Of a stretch of 64,000 bases of DNA, positions 39,092 through 49,078 are shown one piece after another. The notes under the pieces were generated by a model that worked only from the letters and a program-made list of their open reading frames with translations, was not told the DNA's origin and did not search any database. The DNA is from Phenylobacterium sp. (GTDB lineage: Bacteria > Pseudomonadota > Alphaproteobacteria > Caulobacterales > Caulobacteraceae): assembly GCF_030693625.1 (NCBI RefSeq), contig NZ_JAUYAF010000024.1:1-64000 (forward strand). The letters run 5' to 3'. How positions within the stretch are numbered: the first letter of the stretch is position 1; each line of letters opens with the position of its first letter. Position numbers and translations under genes: made by a program.

Positions 39092-39549
39092 AGCTCCATG
39101 CCCGCGTGGCGCCGCAGCTCGCGACCAAACCGGCGGATCGAGATGGTGTTGCGGGTGATGTGCTCGGTGAAATTGGGGGCAGGGGGCTCGAAATTGGGCT
39201 TCAGCGACCCGTCGCGGCTACTCTCGCGCACCAACCCCCTGGCCATCAGGTCCTCGACCTTACGGCGCACGGTCTCCTTGGGAATGCCTGTGGTCCGGGA
39301 GACGCCGGCGCGCGAGATCCCCGGAACATTGACCAACCCCACGAGGTCGGGGTCCACCGCGGGATCGAAGCCTTCGGCGCGGAAAACCCGGCCGACGCTG
39401 GTGGCGAGGATCGTCAGATAGACGACGAAGCCGTTGTAGTCGGCTCCGAACTCCTTGTTCATGCTGCAAGCAATGCGCAGCAGAAGCTCGGCGGTGATGA
39501 TCGAGGCGATCTTCTCGTTAGGCTCAAGGGCCTGTTCGCCGACGCTCAT
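39088..39549 (-). CDS. Winged helix-turn-helix transcriptional regulator
   Basis: This 153-residue protein has a DNA-binding domain at about 70-115 (ISRAGVSRTTGIPKETVRRKVEDLMARGLV), which reads as a winged helix. The N-terminal half is helical with Cys/Met residues. It is not a classical MarR or TetR but is MarR-like. It lies 98 bp downstream of the monooxygenase gene on the same strand, with an operator-like palindrome (39613-39629) in between. It overlaps the purN-like gene by 4 nt tail to tail. Confidence 0.72.
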   Translation of the reverse strand: MSVGEQALEPNEKIASIITAELLLRIACSMNKEFGADYNGFVVYLTILATSVGRVFRAEGFDPAVDPDLVGLVNVPGISRAGVSRTTGIPKETVRRKVEDLMARGLVRESSRDGSLKPNFEPPAPNFTEHITRNTISIRRFGRELRRHAGMEL

Positions 39550-39612
39550 CCTGTACTCCTGCCACAGTGAAGCTTGGCGTCTTGCGGCATGGTACGTGTC
39601 ACTGTCAACGCT

Positions 39613-39629
39613 ATACCCATTTTGGGTAT
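39613..39629. promoter_or_regulatory. Operator-like palindrome upstream of the HTH gene
   Basis: ATACCC (39613-39618), a 5-nt spacer ATTTT and GGGTAT (39624-39629) form a perfect inverted repeat. A TTGACA -35-like hexamer follows on the minus strand toward the HTH gene. The outer sequences TGTCA (from about 39603) and TGACA (from about 39642) form a wider inverted pair. This suits autoregulation by the HTH protein; it could also aid termination of the monooxygenase transcript. Confidence 0.5.
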
Positions 39630-39647
39630 GCGGGTCGGCCCTGACAG

Positions 39648-41009
39648 TCAGGCGTCCGCCAGGGCGCGGCCGGGCACGGGGAGGTGATGGCCCGCCGCCT
39701 TCGCCCGCTTTGCGCCACGTGCGATTTCGCGGTGCAGGTCGTCGACATAGATTCCGAAGTCGACCTGAATGGTGTGGCGCTTGGCCTGGTAGTATTGGCC
39801 CAGGTGGGTTTCCTCGTCCTTGACGATGATCCGTTCCATCTCGGCGGCGGGCGGCGGCAGGTAGCGGCCGGCGAGGTAGGCGGCAGCCAGTTTGCTCTGC
39901 TGCTCGGCGAAGTTCACCAGGGTCGGGAGGGGCTGGGCCAGGGCCATGTAGAACAGGTTCGGCACGCCGGGCTTCATCATGCGCTTGAACAGCGGCAGGC
40001 GGTGATTAGCGTCCGGGACGAGCTCGGGGTCATCGAAGAACGGGAAGCGCATGTCGTAGCCGGTGGCGAAGACGATAGCGTCGACATCCTCGACCGTGTC
40101 GTCGGCGAAGCGGACGCGGTGGCCCTCCAGGGCCTTGATGGCTGGCTTGAACCTGATGTCGCCGCAGCCGGCGCGGGTCAGGAACTCGCCGCTGACCGAA
40201 GGGTGGGCCTCGAGGGGCTCGTGATCAGGCTTGGGAAGGCCGTAATCTTCCATGTTTCCAAGGGTTTTCTTGATCATCTTGCGGGCCATGGAGAGGCCCA
40301 GCTTGCGCGGCATCCAGGTCGGCATCGCCGACTTGTCGGCCGGCTTGCCGTTCATGTACTTGGGCAGAACCCAGACGCCACGGCGGGCGGAGACCCAGAG
40401 GGTCTTGGCGATGGGCCGCTGGGCGAGTTCCGAGGCGATATCCATCGCTGAATTGCCCATGCCCACCACGACGACGTTCTTGCCACGCATGTCGACGGGA
40501 TCGAAGGGGTCGCAATAGGCGTGGCTGTGGAAGGCCGGGCCGTCGAACGCGCCCGGATACTCGGGAATGCGCGGGCTCCAGTGGTGGCCGTTGCAGACGA
40601 AGAGCACGTCGTAGGTTCTGGTTTCGCCAGTGGAAAGCGCCACTGACCAGAGGCCGTCCGGAGTGCGCCGGGCTTGCTGGACGCCGGTGTTAAAGGTGAT
40701 GGTCTCGCGCAGGCCGAAGTGGTCCACGTAGTCCTTGAAGTACTGCAGCAGCTGGGCGTGATGCGGGAAATCAGGCCAGTCGGCCGGGACCGGGAAATCC
40801 TCGAAGGCCAGGCGCCATTTCGAGGTGTCGATGTGCAGGCTCTCGTAGCAGGCCGACATGCCGTTGGGGTTCTTGAAGTACCAGTTGCCACCGATGTCGT
40901 CGGACATCTCGAAGCAGTCGTAGGGAATGCCGAAGTCCTTCAGCCGCTTGGCGGTCGTGAAGCCGGAGCAGCCGGCGCCGATGATGCAGGCCTTGGGCAA
41001 CTGACTCAT
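39648..41009 (-). CDS. FAD-dependent monooxygenase (FMO/Baeyer-Villiger type)
   Basis: This 453-residue flavoprotein has the FAD-binding GAGCSGF (about 11-17) and an NADPH-binding site (VVVGMGNSAMD). A fingerprint-like segment, FDGPAFHSHAY, resembles the FxGxxxHxxxW/Y of flavin monooxygenases and Baeyer-Villiger enzymes. It inserts one oxygen into a heteroatom or ketone. The start at 41009 is chosen over an upstream extension to 41078. It lies next to an HTH regulator and a candidate operator, so it may be substrate-inducible. The substrate is unknown. Confidence 0.83.
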   Translation of the reverse strand: MSQLPKACIIGAGCSGFTTAKRLKDFGIPYDCFEMSDDIGGNWYFKNPNGMSACYESLHIDTSKWRLAFEDFPVPADWPDFPHHAQLLQYFKDYVDHFGLRETITFNTGVQQARRTPDGLWSVALSTGETRTYDVLFVCNGHHWSPRIPEYPGAFDGPAFHSHAYCDPFDPVDMRGKNVVVVGMGNSAMDIASELAQRPIAKTLWVSARRGVWVLPKYMNGKPADKSAMPTWMPRKLGLSMARKMIKKTLGNMEDYGLPKPDHEPLEAHPSVSGEFLTRAGCGDIRFKPAIKALEGHRVRFADDTVEDVDAIVFATGYDMRFPFFDDPELVPDANHRLPLFKRMMKPGVPNLFYMALAQPLPTLVNFAEQQSKLAAAYLAGRYLPPPAAEMERIIVKDEETHLGQYYQAKRHTIQVDFGIYVDDLHREIARGAKRAKAAGHHLPVPGRALADA

Positions 41010-41043
41010 GGCGGAACTCCTGGCGGTCTGGGTGTTGCGCGAG

Positions 41044-41068
41044 CCTAGCCAGAGCCTGGAGGAAGCGT
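41044..41068. terminator. Candidate stem-loop downstream of the acyltransferase gene
   Basis: A terminator-like hairpin in this intergenic region has GACGGCGC (41144-41151) pairing with GCGCCGTC (41161-41168) across a 9-nt loop; the given range marks the gap start, and the hairpin itself is at 41144-41168. It lies at the end of the minus-strand acyltransferase gene. The T-run on the minus strand is weak, so termination is uncertain. Confidence 0.3.
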
Positions 41069-41171
41069 CAAAGGTCACGCCACGGCATGCCCCAACGCCA
41101 GGTCATAATTTCCGATAATATTCCTTAGGCGACGAAACGATATGACGGCGCGGGCGTCATGCGCCGTCCCC

Positions 41172-41785
41172 TCAGTGTGGATACTGGTCCACCAGGGCCA
41201 GCCTCACCACACGAGCCGTCCTCTCCAGGATCGCGCCCGGCGCGATCACCGCATTGGCGCCGACCCGGGTCTCGTCCCCCAGCAGTGCACCGAACTTCTC
41301 CACGCCGGTCTCGAGCACGCCGCCGCGCCAGGCGATGCGGATGGCCTTGTCCTCCAGCTCGTTGCGGTAGTTGGCGACGATGGCGCCCGCCTCGATGTTC
41401 ACGCCCGCTCCCAGGATGGAATCTCCGACGAAGTTCAGGTGAGCCAGCTTGGCGCCCTTGAACATGAAGCTGGTCTTCAGCTCCGCGTTCGGCCCCACGA
41501 TGCAGGCCTCGTCGAGGAAGACGCCGCCGCGGAGATAGGCCCCGGCGGCCACGAAGCAGAGCGGACCGATGATGGCCGGGCCCTTTACGACAGCGCCGGC
41601 CTCGACCGTGGCGGAACGGTGCAGCGCCACGTCGCCGTTAACCACGTAGTCTGTTGAGAGACATGCAATCGCCGCCGCCACGTGGGCCTCGGCACATGCT
41701 GGGTGACGTCCCATGGGGCGGCCACCAGGGCGCCGAACGGCGAGGCGGCCCAACGGGCGACGAAGGCGGCGATCTCAACGGTCAT
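41172..41785 (-). pseudogene. Hexapeptide-repeat acyltransferase, frameshifted
   Basis: The N-terminal part (MTVEIAAFVARWAASPFGALVAAPWDVTQH) lies in one frame from the ATG at 41785. The remainder (AEAHVAAAIACLSTDYVVNGDVALHR... to the stop at 41172) continues in the next frame, with the break near 41693-41696 (adding one base restores a 204-residue protein). The body carries left-handed beta-helix hexapeptide repeats (VEAGAVVKGPAIIGP, YLRGGVFLDEACIVGP, NIEAGAIVANYRN), as in LpxA/GlmU-type acyl/nucleotidyl transferases. A sequencing error, a real inactivating shift or programmed frameshifting are possible. A downstream in-frame start could still give a 193-residue product. Confidence 0.7.
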
Positions 41786-41872
41786 GGTGTGCTCCCGGGC
41801 TGAGGGGCTTTCCGCCGGATCAGATGAGTCGGTCGAGTGGTGTCGGCGGCGGCTTGCGCTAGGTTGGCGGGC

Positions 41873-42536
<664 letters not shown>

Positions 42537-42547
<11 letters not shown>

Positions 42548-45110
42548 TCGCCGCCCTCTCAGCCGCACGGCGCTCAGGTGGATGATGGTCGGGGAATGGC
42601 GCGACCATCCTGGCCGTGTGGTGACGGCGGCCCTGGCCATCGCCATCGGCGTGGCCCTGGGCTTCGCTGTCCACCTGATCAACGGTTCGGCCCAGAACGA
42701 GCTGGCCCAGGCGGTGCGCTCGGTGAACGCTGACGCCGACCTGCAGGTCCATGCCACGACGCCGCTCGGCTTCGACGAAGCGCTCTATCCGGTCCTGGCG
42801 CGGACGCCGGGAATCGCCGCGGCGAGCCCGGTCGTCGAACTGTCGGCGCGGTTCGGGACCGGCCCATCGCGATCCCTGGAGGGCGGCCGTCTGACCGTCC
42901 TCGGGATCGACCCGCTGCGGGCCGCCAGCGTCACCCCTGCCCTGCTTGGTCGGGTGTCGGCCCCCGCGCAGGGGGCCAGCGGCTTCGTGCCGGAGAGCCT
43001 GTTCGATCCCCGGGCCATCGTCCTGTCGCCAGCCGCTCTGGCGGCCAGCGGTCGCCAGGTTGGCGAGGCGGTGACCATCACGGCGGCGGGGCGCAGCGTG
43101 GAATTCGTCGTGGCGGGCCTGCTGAGCGGCGCGACCTCGGAGCAGCAGGTGGCGGTGCTGGACATCGCCACCGCCCAGTGGCTGTTCGGCAGCCTGGGGC
43201 GTCTGCAGCGCATCGACCTTAAGTTCACGCCAGGCGCCGACCCCGCTGCGGTGCAGGCCGCCCTGCGCGCCCGCCTCCCTGCTGACGCCCAGATTGTCAC
43301 CGCGCAGTCGGAGGCGCGGCGTGGCGACAACCTCACCAGGGCCTATCGGGTCAATCTGGAAATGCTGGCCATGATGGCCCTGCTGACTGGCGGGTTCCTT
43401 GTCTATTCGGCCCAATCCCTGTCGGTGGCACGCCGGCGGCCGCAGTTCGCCCTGCTCCGGGTCCTGGGTCTCGAGCGCCGCGGTCTGCTGGCCCAGGTCT
43501 TCGTCGAGGGCGCCCTGCTCGGCGGCGTCGGGGCCGCGCTCGGGCTCGCCCTCGGGCTTGGCGTCGCGATGGGAACCCTGCGCTTCCTGGGCGGCGACCT
43601 TGGCGGCGGTTATTTCCGGGGCACGGCCCCCGACCTCGTCGTGGCGCCCCTCCCCGTCGTGGTCTTCTTCGTCCTTGGACTGGTGGCCGCCTTGCTCGGC
43701 AGCCTGCTGCCAGCCCTTGAGGCTGGTCGCGCACAGCCGGGCATCGCGCTCAAGGACCTGGGCGACAAGAACGATCCCAATACCCGTCCCGCCGGGTGGT
43801 GGGGCCTGGGCCTCCTGGCGGCGGGCGGCGCCGCGGCTTTCCTGCCGGCCGTCTGGGGTTTGCCGCTGTTCGGCTATCTCTCCATCGCGCTGATGCTGGC
43901 CGGCGGCGTCGCGGCCATGCCCTGGCTCGCCAGGATCCTGCTGACCCCCCTGCTGGGGGCCGGCCGCGGCAATGTCTCCATCGACCTGGCGATCAAGCGC
44001 CTGTGGGGCGCGCCGGCCCAGGCGGCGGTCGCGCTGTGCGGGATCGTCGCCAGCACCAGCCTGATGGTGGCCATGGCGGTCATGGTGGCCAGTCTGCGGG
44101 GCTCGGTGGACGATTGGCTGACCGAAATTCTGCCGTCGGACCTGCTGTTCCGGGTCGAGAGCGGCGGCTTTGACGCCGAGACCCGCGCCCGAATCGCGCG
44201 GGCGCCGGGCGTCGCGGACATCGTGTTCCAGAAGTCCCTGCCCATGCAGCTTTCGGCCGACATGCCGCCCCTCGTCCTGCTGGTCCGGCCAGTGGACAAG
44301 GCCCAGCCCAAGGCCAGTCTCCCGGTGATCGGGCGCACCGCGACCGCACCGCCGGGCGTGACGCCGGTCTGGCTCTCGGAACCGGCCGCCCGGCTCTATG
44401 GCCACCGCGTCGGCCAAAGGATGGTCCTTCCCCTCGGCGGCGGAGACCCGAATGTGTTCGTGGCCGGGGTCTGGCGCGACTATGCCCGCCAATCCGGCGC
44501 CGTCGCCATGGACGAGGCCGACTACACCCGCCTGACTGGCGACGACCTGCGCACCGAAGCTTCCCTCAGCCTGTCGCCCGGCGCGACGGCGGCCAGCACC
44601 CGCGAGGTGATCCGCGCCACCCTGCCCCCGGCCCTCGCCGCCCAGGTCCAGTTTTTCGAGACGCGGCAGATGCGAGCGATAGCCTTGCGCCTGTTCGATT
44701 CCAGCTTCGCCCTGACCTACGCCCTGGAGGCCATCGCCATTGTCGTCGGGCTGGCCGGGGTGGCCGCCACCTTCTCGGCCCAGACCCTGGCCAGGACCAA
44801 GGAGTTCGGCATGCTGCGCCATGTGGGCGTCCTGCGCCGGCAGATCGTCCTGATGTTGGCCGTGGAGGGCGGGCTGCTGGGGGCTGTGGGGGTCATCGCC
44901 GGGCTGGGCCTCGGTCTCGCCATGAGCCAGGTGCTGATCCATGTCGTGAACCCGCAATCCTTTCACTGGACGATGGAAACCCGCCTTCCCCTTGGTCTAT
45001 TCGCAAGCCTCGCCATAGCCTTGGTCGCGGCCGGGGCGGGAACAGCCGTGCTGGCCGGCCGGCGGGCGCTGTCGGCCGACGCCGTCCGCGCCGTGCGAGA
45101 GGATTGGTGA
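42537..45110 (+). CDS. FtsX-like ABC transporter permease
   Basis: This 857-residue permease has two FtsX domains (about 270-410 and 740-850) and about eight transmembrane helices, with large periplasmic MacB-like PCDs between helices 1 and 2 of each half. This is the YbbP-like double-length architecture in which both halves are fused. The gene overlaps both the ATPase gene and the next gene (TGATG), so the three form one operon. The role is probably lipid or envelope component handling. Confidence 0.88.
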
Positions 45111-46195
45111 TGCCCCGCGCCTTGCGGCTGGCAGGCCTTGCTCTGCTGGCCTGGATGCTGACCGCCGCGGCGGCGGACAAGCCGGTCCTGCCGGTGTTTC
45201 CCGAGGTGCGGGCCGGCCGCCCCCTGAGTTTCCCCGCCGACCACGGCTCGCATCCCGACTACCGGACCGAGTGGTGGTACGTCACGGGCTGGCTGAAGAC
45301 GGAAGACGGCCGCGACCTCGGCTTCCAGGTGACCTTCTTCCGCAGCCGCCTGTCGGTTGACCAGCGCAACCCCAGCGCCTTCGCACCCAAGCAGATCCTA
45401 TTCGCCCATGCTGGCCTGTCGGACCCCGCGGTGGGCAGGCTGCGGCACGATGGGCGCATGGCTCGCCAGGGCCTTGGCCTGGCGGAAGCCTCCACCAAGG
45501 ACGCCCGTATCGTCATCGACGACTGGCGCCTGGAGCGTGGGGCGGATGGCCGGTTCGTCGCCAAGGCCATCGGCGCCGACTTCACCCTCGATCTCGCCTT
45601 TACTCCGACCCAGCCGGTCCTGTTGCAGGGCGACCGGGGGCTTAGCCGCAAAGGTCCCCTGCCCGCCCAGGCCAGCCACTATTACAGCCTGCCGCACTTG
45701 AAGGTGACCGGTTCAGTCCTCCAGGGCCGCGGGCGCGCCAAGGTCACCGGCGAGGCCTGGCTCGATCACGAGTGGTCCTCCACCCTGCTCGATCCGAAGG
45801 CCGTCGGCTGGGACTGGGTGGGGCTGAACCTGGACGATGGGGGCGCCCTCACCGCTTTCCGGGTGCGTGATGCGGCCGGAAACGCGCTGTGGTCCGGCGG
45901 GTCCCTGCGAGCGGCGGACGGCACGACCTCTCGACTGGGGCCACAAGACGTGCGGTTCACCACGGAGCGGATCTGGCGCTCGCCACGGACCGGGGGCCGG
46001 TATCCAGTGCAGGGCGAGGTGATTGTGCGCACCCCGACCGGCGAGCGCCGCTGGCGACTGACGCCGCTCTTCGATGACCAGGAACTCGATAGCCGGGCCA
46101 CCGGCGGTCCGGTCTATTGGGAGGGAGCTGTAAGGGCGCCAGGCGCCCGCGGCTACCTCGAGCTCACCGGCTATGTGTCGCCTCTGAAGATGTGA
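45110..46195 (+). CDS. AttH/CrtC-like lipocalin-domain secreted protein
   Basis: This 361-residue protein has a signal peptide (about 1-22) and a double lipocalin-like beta-barrel. The N-terminal FPADHGSHPDYRTEWWYVTGWL is the diagnostic motif of the AttH/CrtC (carotenoid hydratase) superfamily, and LDHEWSSTLLDPKAVGWDWVGL is the second. It follows directly after the LolD/FtsX-type pair, an association seen in many proteobacteria, and probably binds a lipophilic molecule carried by the transporter. No carotenoid genes are near, so a hydratase role is not favoured. Confidence 0.85.
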   Translation: MPRALRLAGLALLAWMLTAAAADKPVLPVFPEVRAGRPLSFPADHGSHPDYRTEWWYVTGWLKTEDGRDLGFQVTFFRSRLSVDQRNPSAFAPKQILFAHAGLSDPAVGRLRHDGRMARQGLGLAEASTKDARIVIDDWRLERGADGRFVAKAIGADFTLDLAFTPTQPVLLQGDRGLSRKGPLPAQASHYYSLPHLKVTGSVLQGRGRAKVTGEAWLDHEWSSTLLDPKAVGWDWVGLNLDDGGALTAFRVRDAAGNALWSGGSLRAADGTTSRLGPQDVRFTTERIWRSPRTGGRYPVQGEVIVRTPTGERRWRLTPLFDDQELDSRATGGPVYWEGAVRAPGARGYLELTGYVSPLKM

Positions 46196-46432
46196 GAAAA
46201 CCCGGTCGGCCGGGCGGTTTCCCGGACCGGTGACCCTGCCCCAGCGCCAACAATGCCTTGCGTTCTGAAGACATTCATGAGAGATGGGCCTCATCGAATT
46301 TCGACTTGGCGCGGCTCGCGATTTCGGCTCACCACTGGTGAGACCCCGAAGTTACCCTCCCTACCATCATGAACTTTGATTCTGCGGCGACGCTTTGTCA
46401 GCCGAATACACTATTGCTAGGACTAAACGACT

Positions 46433-46642
46433 ATGGCTACCGGTACTGTGAAGTGGTTCAATGCGACCAAGGGCTTCGGTTTCATCGAGCCTGAAAATGG
46501 CGGCGGCGACGTGTTCGTCCACATTTCGGCTGTTGAACGTTCGACCCTGGGCTCGATCCACGAAGGTCAAAAGCTCAACTACGAACTTGAACGCGATCAG
46601 CGCAGCGGCAAGATGTCCGCCGGGCAACTGACTGCGGCTTAA
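46433..46642 (+). CDS. cspA: Cold-shock protein
   Basis: This 69-residue single cold-shock domain begins MATGTVKWFNATKGFGFIEP. The RNP1 motif is KGFGFIEP and RNP2 is DVFVHISAV. It binds single-stranded RNA/DNA and melts secondary structure. The 237-bp upstream region contains no gene and probably holds a long 5' leader, as is usual for csp genes, including a CTCACCACTGGTGAG palindrome near 46329-46343. A strong terminator follows. Confidence 0.94.
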   Translation: MATGTVKWFNATKGFGFIEPENGGGDVFVHISAVERSTLGSIHEGQKLNYELERDQRSGKMSAGQLTAA

Positions 46643-46684
46643 GACGAACCGGACGTCCGCAAACGCGGAGTCCTGAACGTTCTG

Positions 46685-46717
46685 ACGGGCCGGCCTCGCG
46701 CCGGCCCGTTTTCGTTT
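46685..46717 (+). terminator. Rho-independent terminator of cspA
   Basis: ACGGGCCGGC (46685-46694), loop CTCGC and GCCGGCCCGT (46700-46709) form a perfect GC-rich stem followed by TTTCGTTTTG. It ends the cspA transcript 43 nt after its stop. It is the clearest terminator in the window. Confidence 0.9.
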
Positions 46718-46878
46718 TGTCTGTCTGTTTTGAGACAGGTCCATGAAAGACCCCCGGCGGGCCGGGTTTGTGCTATGGTTCAGGCCGCTCTCTGGAGCCC
46801 TGTCGGCGCGCCGCCCAACCCCGCCGACCTGCCCGACGCGTGCCGCCCAAGGCGGGGCCCCTCGGGGAAGAAAGGCGA

Positions 46879-47241
46879 ATGATGATCAAGTCCTACAAGG
46901 TTGCAGCCACCAGCACCCGCGGCCCCACCATTGAAGACCTGCGTGCGGCCGTGACCAAGGCCGAAGCTGACGGCGTGTCGCGCGACACCATGCTGCTTCG
47001 CCTGACTTTCCGTGACGAATCCCTGATCAAGCGCAGCCCCGAGGTCGGCCTCGATGAGGTCAGCTTCATCGACGGCGAAATGCGCTTCGTCGGCGTCCGG
47101 GTGAAGGTCGGCAACATCCCCCTCAGCCTCCTGGATGTCGATCCGCAGCCCGATCCCGAGCCGGAACCCGCGCCTGTGAAGGTCAAGAAGACCCGCGCAA
47201 AGGCCAAGCCGAAGGTTGTGGCCGAAGCCACCGCCGACTAG
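46879..47241 (+). CDS. Hypothetical protein, 120 aa, with Pro/Lys-rich tail
   Basis: This is an unrecognised small soluble protein. The N-terminal about 80 residues (IKSYKVAATSTRGPTIEDLRAAVTKAEADGVSRDT...) form a mixed alpha/beta unit. The C-terminal tail is low complexity: acidic/proline repeats (PQPDPEPEPAPV), then Lys/Ala-rich (KVKKTRAKAKPKVV). Two adjacent ATGs (46879 and 46882) follow GGAAGAAAGG. It is monocistronic, 237 nt after cspA. Such tails suggest nucleic-acid or protein contact. Confidence 0.68.
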   Translation: MMIKSYKVAATSTRGPTIEDLRAAVTKAEADGVSRDTMLLRLTFRDESLIKRSPEVGLDEVSFIDGEMRFVGVRVKVGNIPLSLLDVDPQPDPEPEPAPVKVKKTRAKAKPKVVAEATAD

Positions 47242-47343
47242 CACAAGCTTCGCCACAGTAAGGCCACGCTTGGGCGGCTCCATGGCGCTCGGGCGGCCGA
47301 CCCCCATATCCGCCTGACACTGCTTCATCCTCGGAGCCTGCTC

Positions 47344-47838
47344 ATGCGCCTCATTCTTTCCTCTCTCGCGGCCCTGGCGGCGAGTTCGGTTATGGCCGCG
47401 CCGCTATCGACCGTGGGCAGTGTCGAGGTTTCCATCTCGCCTGAACTTCAGAAGAAGGCCGCCGACGATCTCGGCGTGCGGGATGTCGACCGCCTGGCGG
47501 CCGAACTGCGCCGGGATGTCACCCGCGAGCTCGAGCGCACCGGTGTGCTGGCTGGCGGTCGCATGCAGCTGGTGCTGACCGACGTGCGGCCGAACCGGCC
47601 GACATTCCGCCAACTCGGCAACCAGCCAGGCCTGTCCTACGAGAGCTATGGAATCGGCGGCGCAACCATTGATGGTCAGGCGATCTCGGTGACCGGAGAA
47701 GTCACTCCTATCCATTTCCAATGGTACGACAGCGACATCCGCCAAGCCTGGACCAAGAGCACCTGGTCGGACGCGAACTACGCCTTCCATCGTTTCGCCT
47801 ACCGCTATGGCCGCGGCGAGTCCTACGCCGCACGTTGA
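47344..47838 (+). CDS. Secreted protein, unknown function, 164 aa
   Basis: The signal peptide (about 1-19) has cleavage after VMA. The mature part has an Arg/Glu-rich helical region (RDVDRLAAELRRDVTRELERTG) followed by a beta-rich aromatic C-terminal half. I cannot place it in a family, but it looks conserved, periplasmic and native in codon use. It lies between the P/K-rich gene and mazG without overlap. Confidence 0.68.
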   Translation: MRLILSSLAALAASSVMAAPLSTVGSVEVSISPELQKKAADDLGVRDVDRLAAELRRDVTRELERTGVLAGGRMQLVLTDVRPNRPTFRQLGNQPGLSYESYGIGGATIDGQAISVTGEVTPIHFQWYDSDIRQAWTKSTWSDANYAFHRFAYRYGRGESYAAR

Positions 47839-47949
47839 ACCGACGCCGGCCCACGGTCGGCCCAGATCGCCCTTGCCTGGCCACGCCGCGCGCGGTCAGA
47901 TCGCGCCTCGCGGAAAACAGGTTTCCGCGTGCTCCTGGGATCTTGCAAC

Positions 47950-48756
47950 ATGGCCGCGGAACGACCGATCGACAGGCTGTTGGCCATCATGGCCCGTCTG
48001 CGCGATCCTCAGGGCGGCTGCGAGTGGGACCTTGAGCAGACCTTCGCCACCATCGCTCCCTACACCGTCGAGGAGGCCTATGAGGTCGCCGACGCCATCG
48101 AGCGCAACGACCTGACCGACCTGCGGGATGAACTCGGGGACCTGCTGTTCCAGGTCGTCTTCCATGCCCGCATGGCGCAGGAGCAAGACGCCTTCGACTT
48201 CGACGACGTGGCCGACGCCATTTCCGAGAAGATGATCCGCCGCCATCCCCATGTGTTCGGCGCCGAGGCGCAGCGCACCGCCGCCCAGCAGACCCAAGCC
48301 TGGGAGGAAATCAAGGCGAAGGAACGCGCCGGCAAGGGCCGGAACGAAAGCCTCCTGGACGACGTGCCGGCCAGCCTCCCGGCCCTGACCCGCGCGGTGA
48401 AACTGTCGCGTCGGGCCGCCACCGTGGGCTTCGTCTGGCCAACCATCGGGGAAGTGGTGGCCAAGCTCGACGAGGAGGTCCGCGAGCTGAAGGTCGAGAT
48501 CGCGGCTGACGATCGGGACAAGGCCCGGGCCGAATTGGGGGACGTGCTGTTCGTGGTCGCCAATATCGCGCGCACCCTGGACATCGACCCCGAGGATGCG
48601 CTTCGCGCCACCAACGCCAAGTTCGCCCGCCGCTTCCGCCATATCGAGAGAGAGTTGAAGGCGCGTGGCAAGACGCCGGACCAGTCGGACCTGGCGGAAA
48701 TGGACGCTCTGTGGGACGCGGCCAAGGCGGCCGAGAAGGCTGCCGCCGCGGAGTAG
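47950..48756 (+). CDS. mazG: Nucleoside triphosphate pyrophosphohydrolase MazG
   Basis: This 268-residue protein has two MazG domains. The N-terminal copy contains EEAYEVADAIE and ELGDLLFQVVFHA (the E-E-x-x-x-x-x-E-x-x-D metal site). The C-terminal copy has EEVRELKVEI and ELGDVLFVVANIA. It hydrolyses NTPs to NMP and pyrophosphate, cleaning abnormal nucleotides and affecting (p)ppGpp signalling. The ATG at 47950 gives MAAERPIDRLL, the family N-terminus. Confidence 0.93.
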   Translation: MAAERPIDRLLAIMARLRDPQGGCEWDLEQTFATIAPYTVEEAYEVADAIERNDLTDLRDELGDLLFQVVFHARMAQEQDAFDFDDVADAISEKMIRRHPHVFGAEAQRTAAQQTQAWEEIKAKERAGKGRNESLLDDVPASLPALTRAVKLSRRAATVGFVWPTIGEVVAKLDEEVRELKVEIAADDRDKARAELGDVLFVVANIARTLDIDPEDALRATNAKFARRFRHIERELKARGKTPDQSDLAEMDALWDAAKAAEKAAAAE

Positions 48757-48757
48757 A

Positions 48758-49063
48758 CTAGAGGCCGCCTGCGATGATCAGCAACGCCCAGATCCCCGGG
48801 CTCCACAGCAGCGGCCAGACCGCGCCGTCGGCGCGGCGGAGGAAGGCGATCCAGGCCAGCGGCGGGGCGGCCAGCAGGGCCAGAGGCAGGGTGTCGCCCG
48901 CCAAGGTCGTGATCACCTCACGATGGTTCATGATCTCGCTCGGCGAAATCCGGGTCAGCCCGACCCACGCCGCAGCCAGCGCCAGAAGCACCTCCAGAAC
49001 AGACATCACGATGAGGCCGGGAGGCGCCCGGCGCGGGCCAGGCTGGATAGGGACATAGTCCAC
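48758..49063 (-). CDS. Small membrane protein, 101 aa
   Basis: It has three predicted transmembrane helices (about 16-38, 55-75 and 82-100) and no recognised motif. The start is GTG. It runs toward mazG on the opposite strand, lying 1 nt from its end, and follows hflX by 15 nt on the same strand, so it may be the last gene of the hfq-hflX operon. Confidence 0.6.
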   Translation of the reverse strand: MDYVPIQPGPRRAPPGLIVMSVLEVLLALAAAWVGLTRISPSEIMNHREVITTLAGDTLPLALLAAPPLAWIAFLRRADGAVWPLLWSPGIWALLIIAGGL

Positions 49064-49078
49064 GTAAACGCTCCGGCG

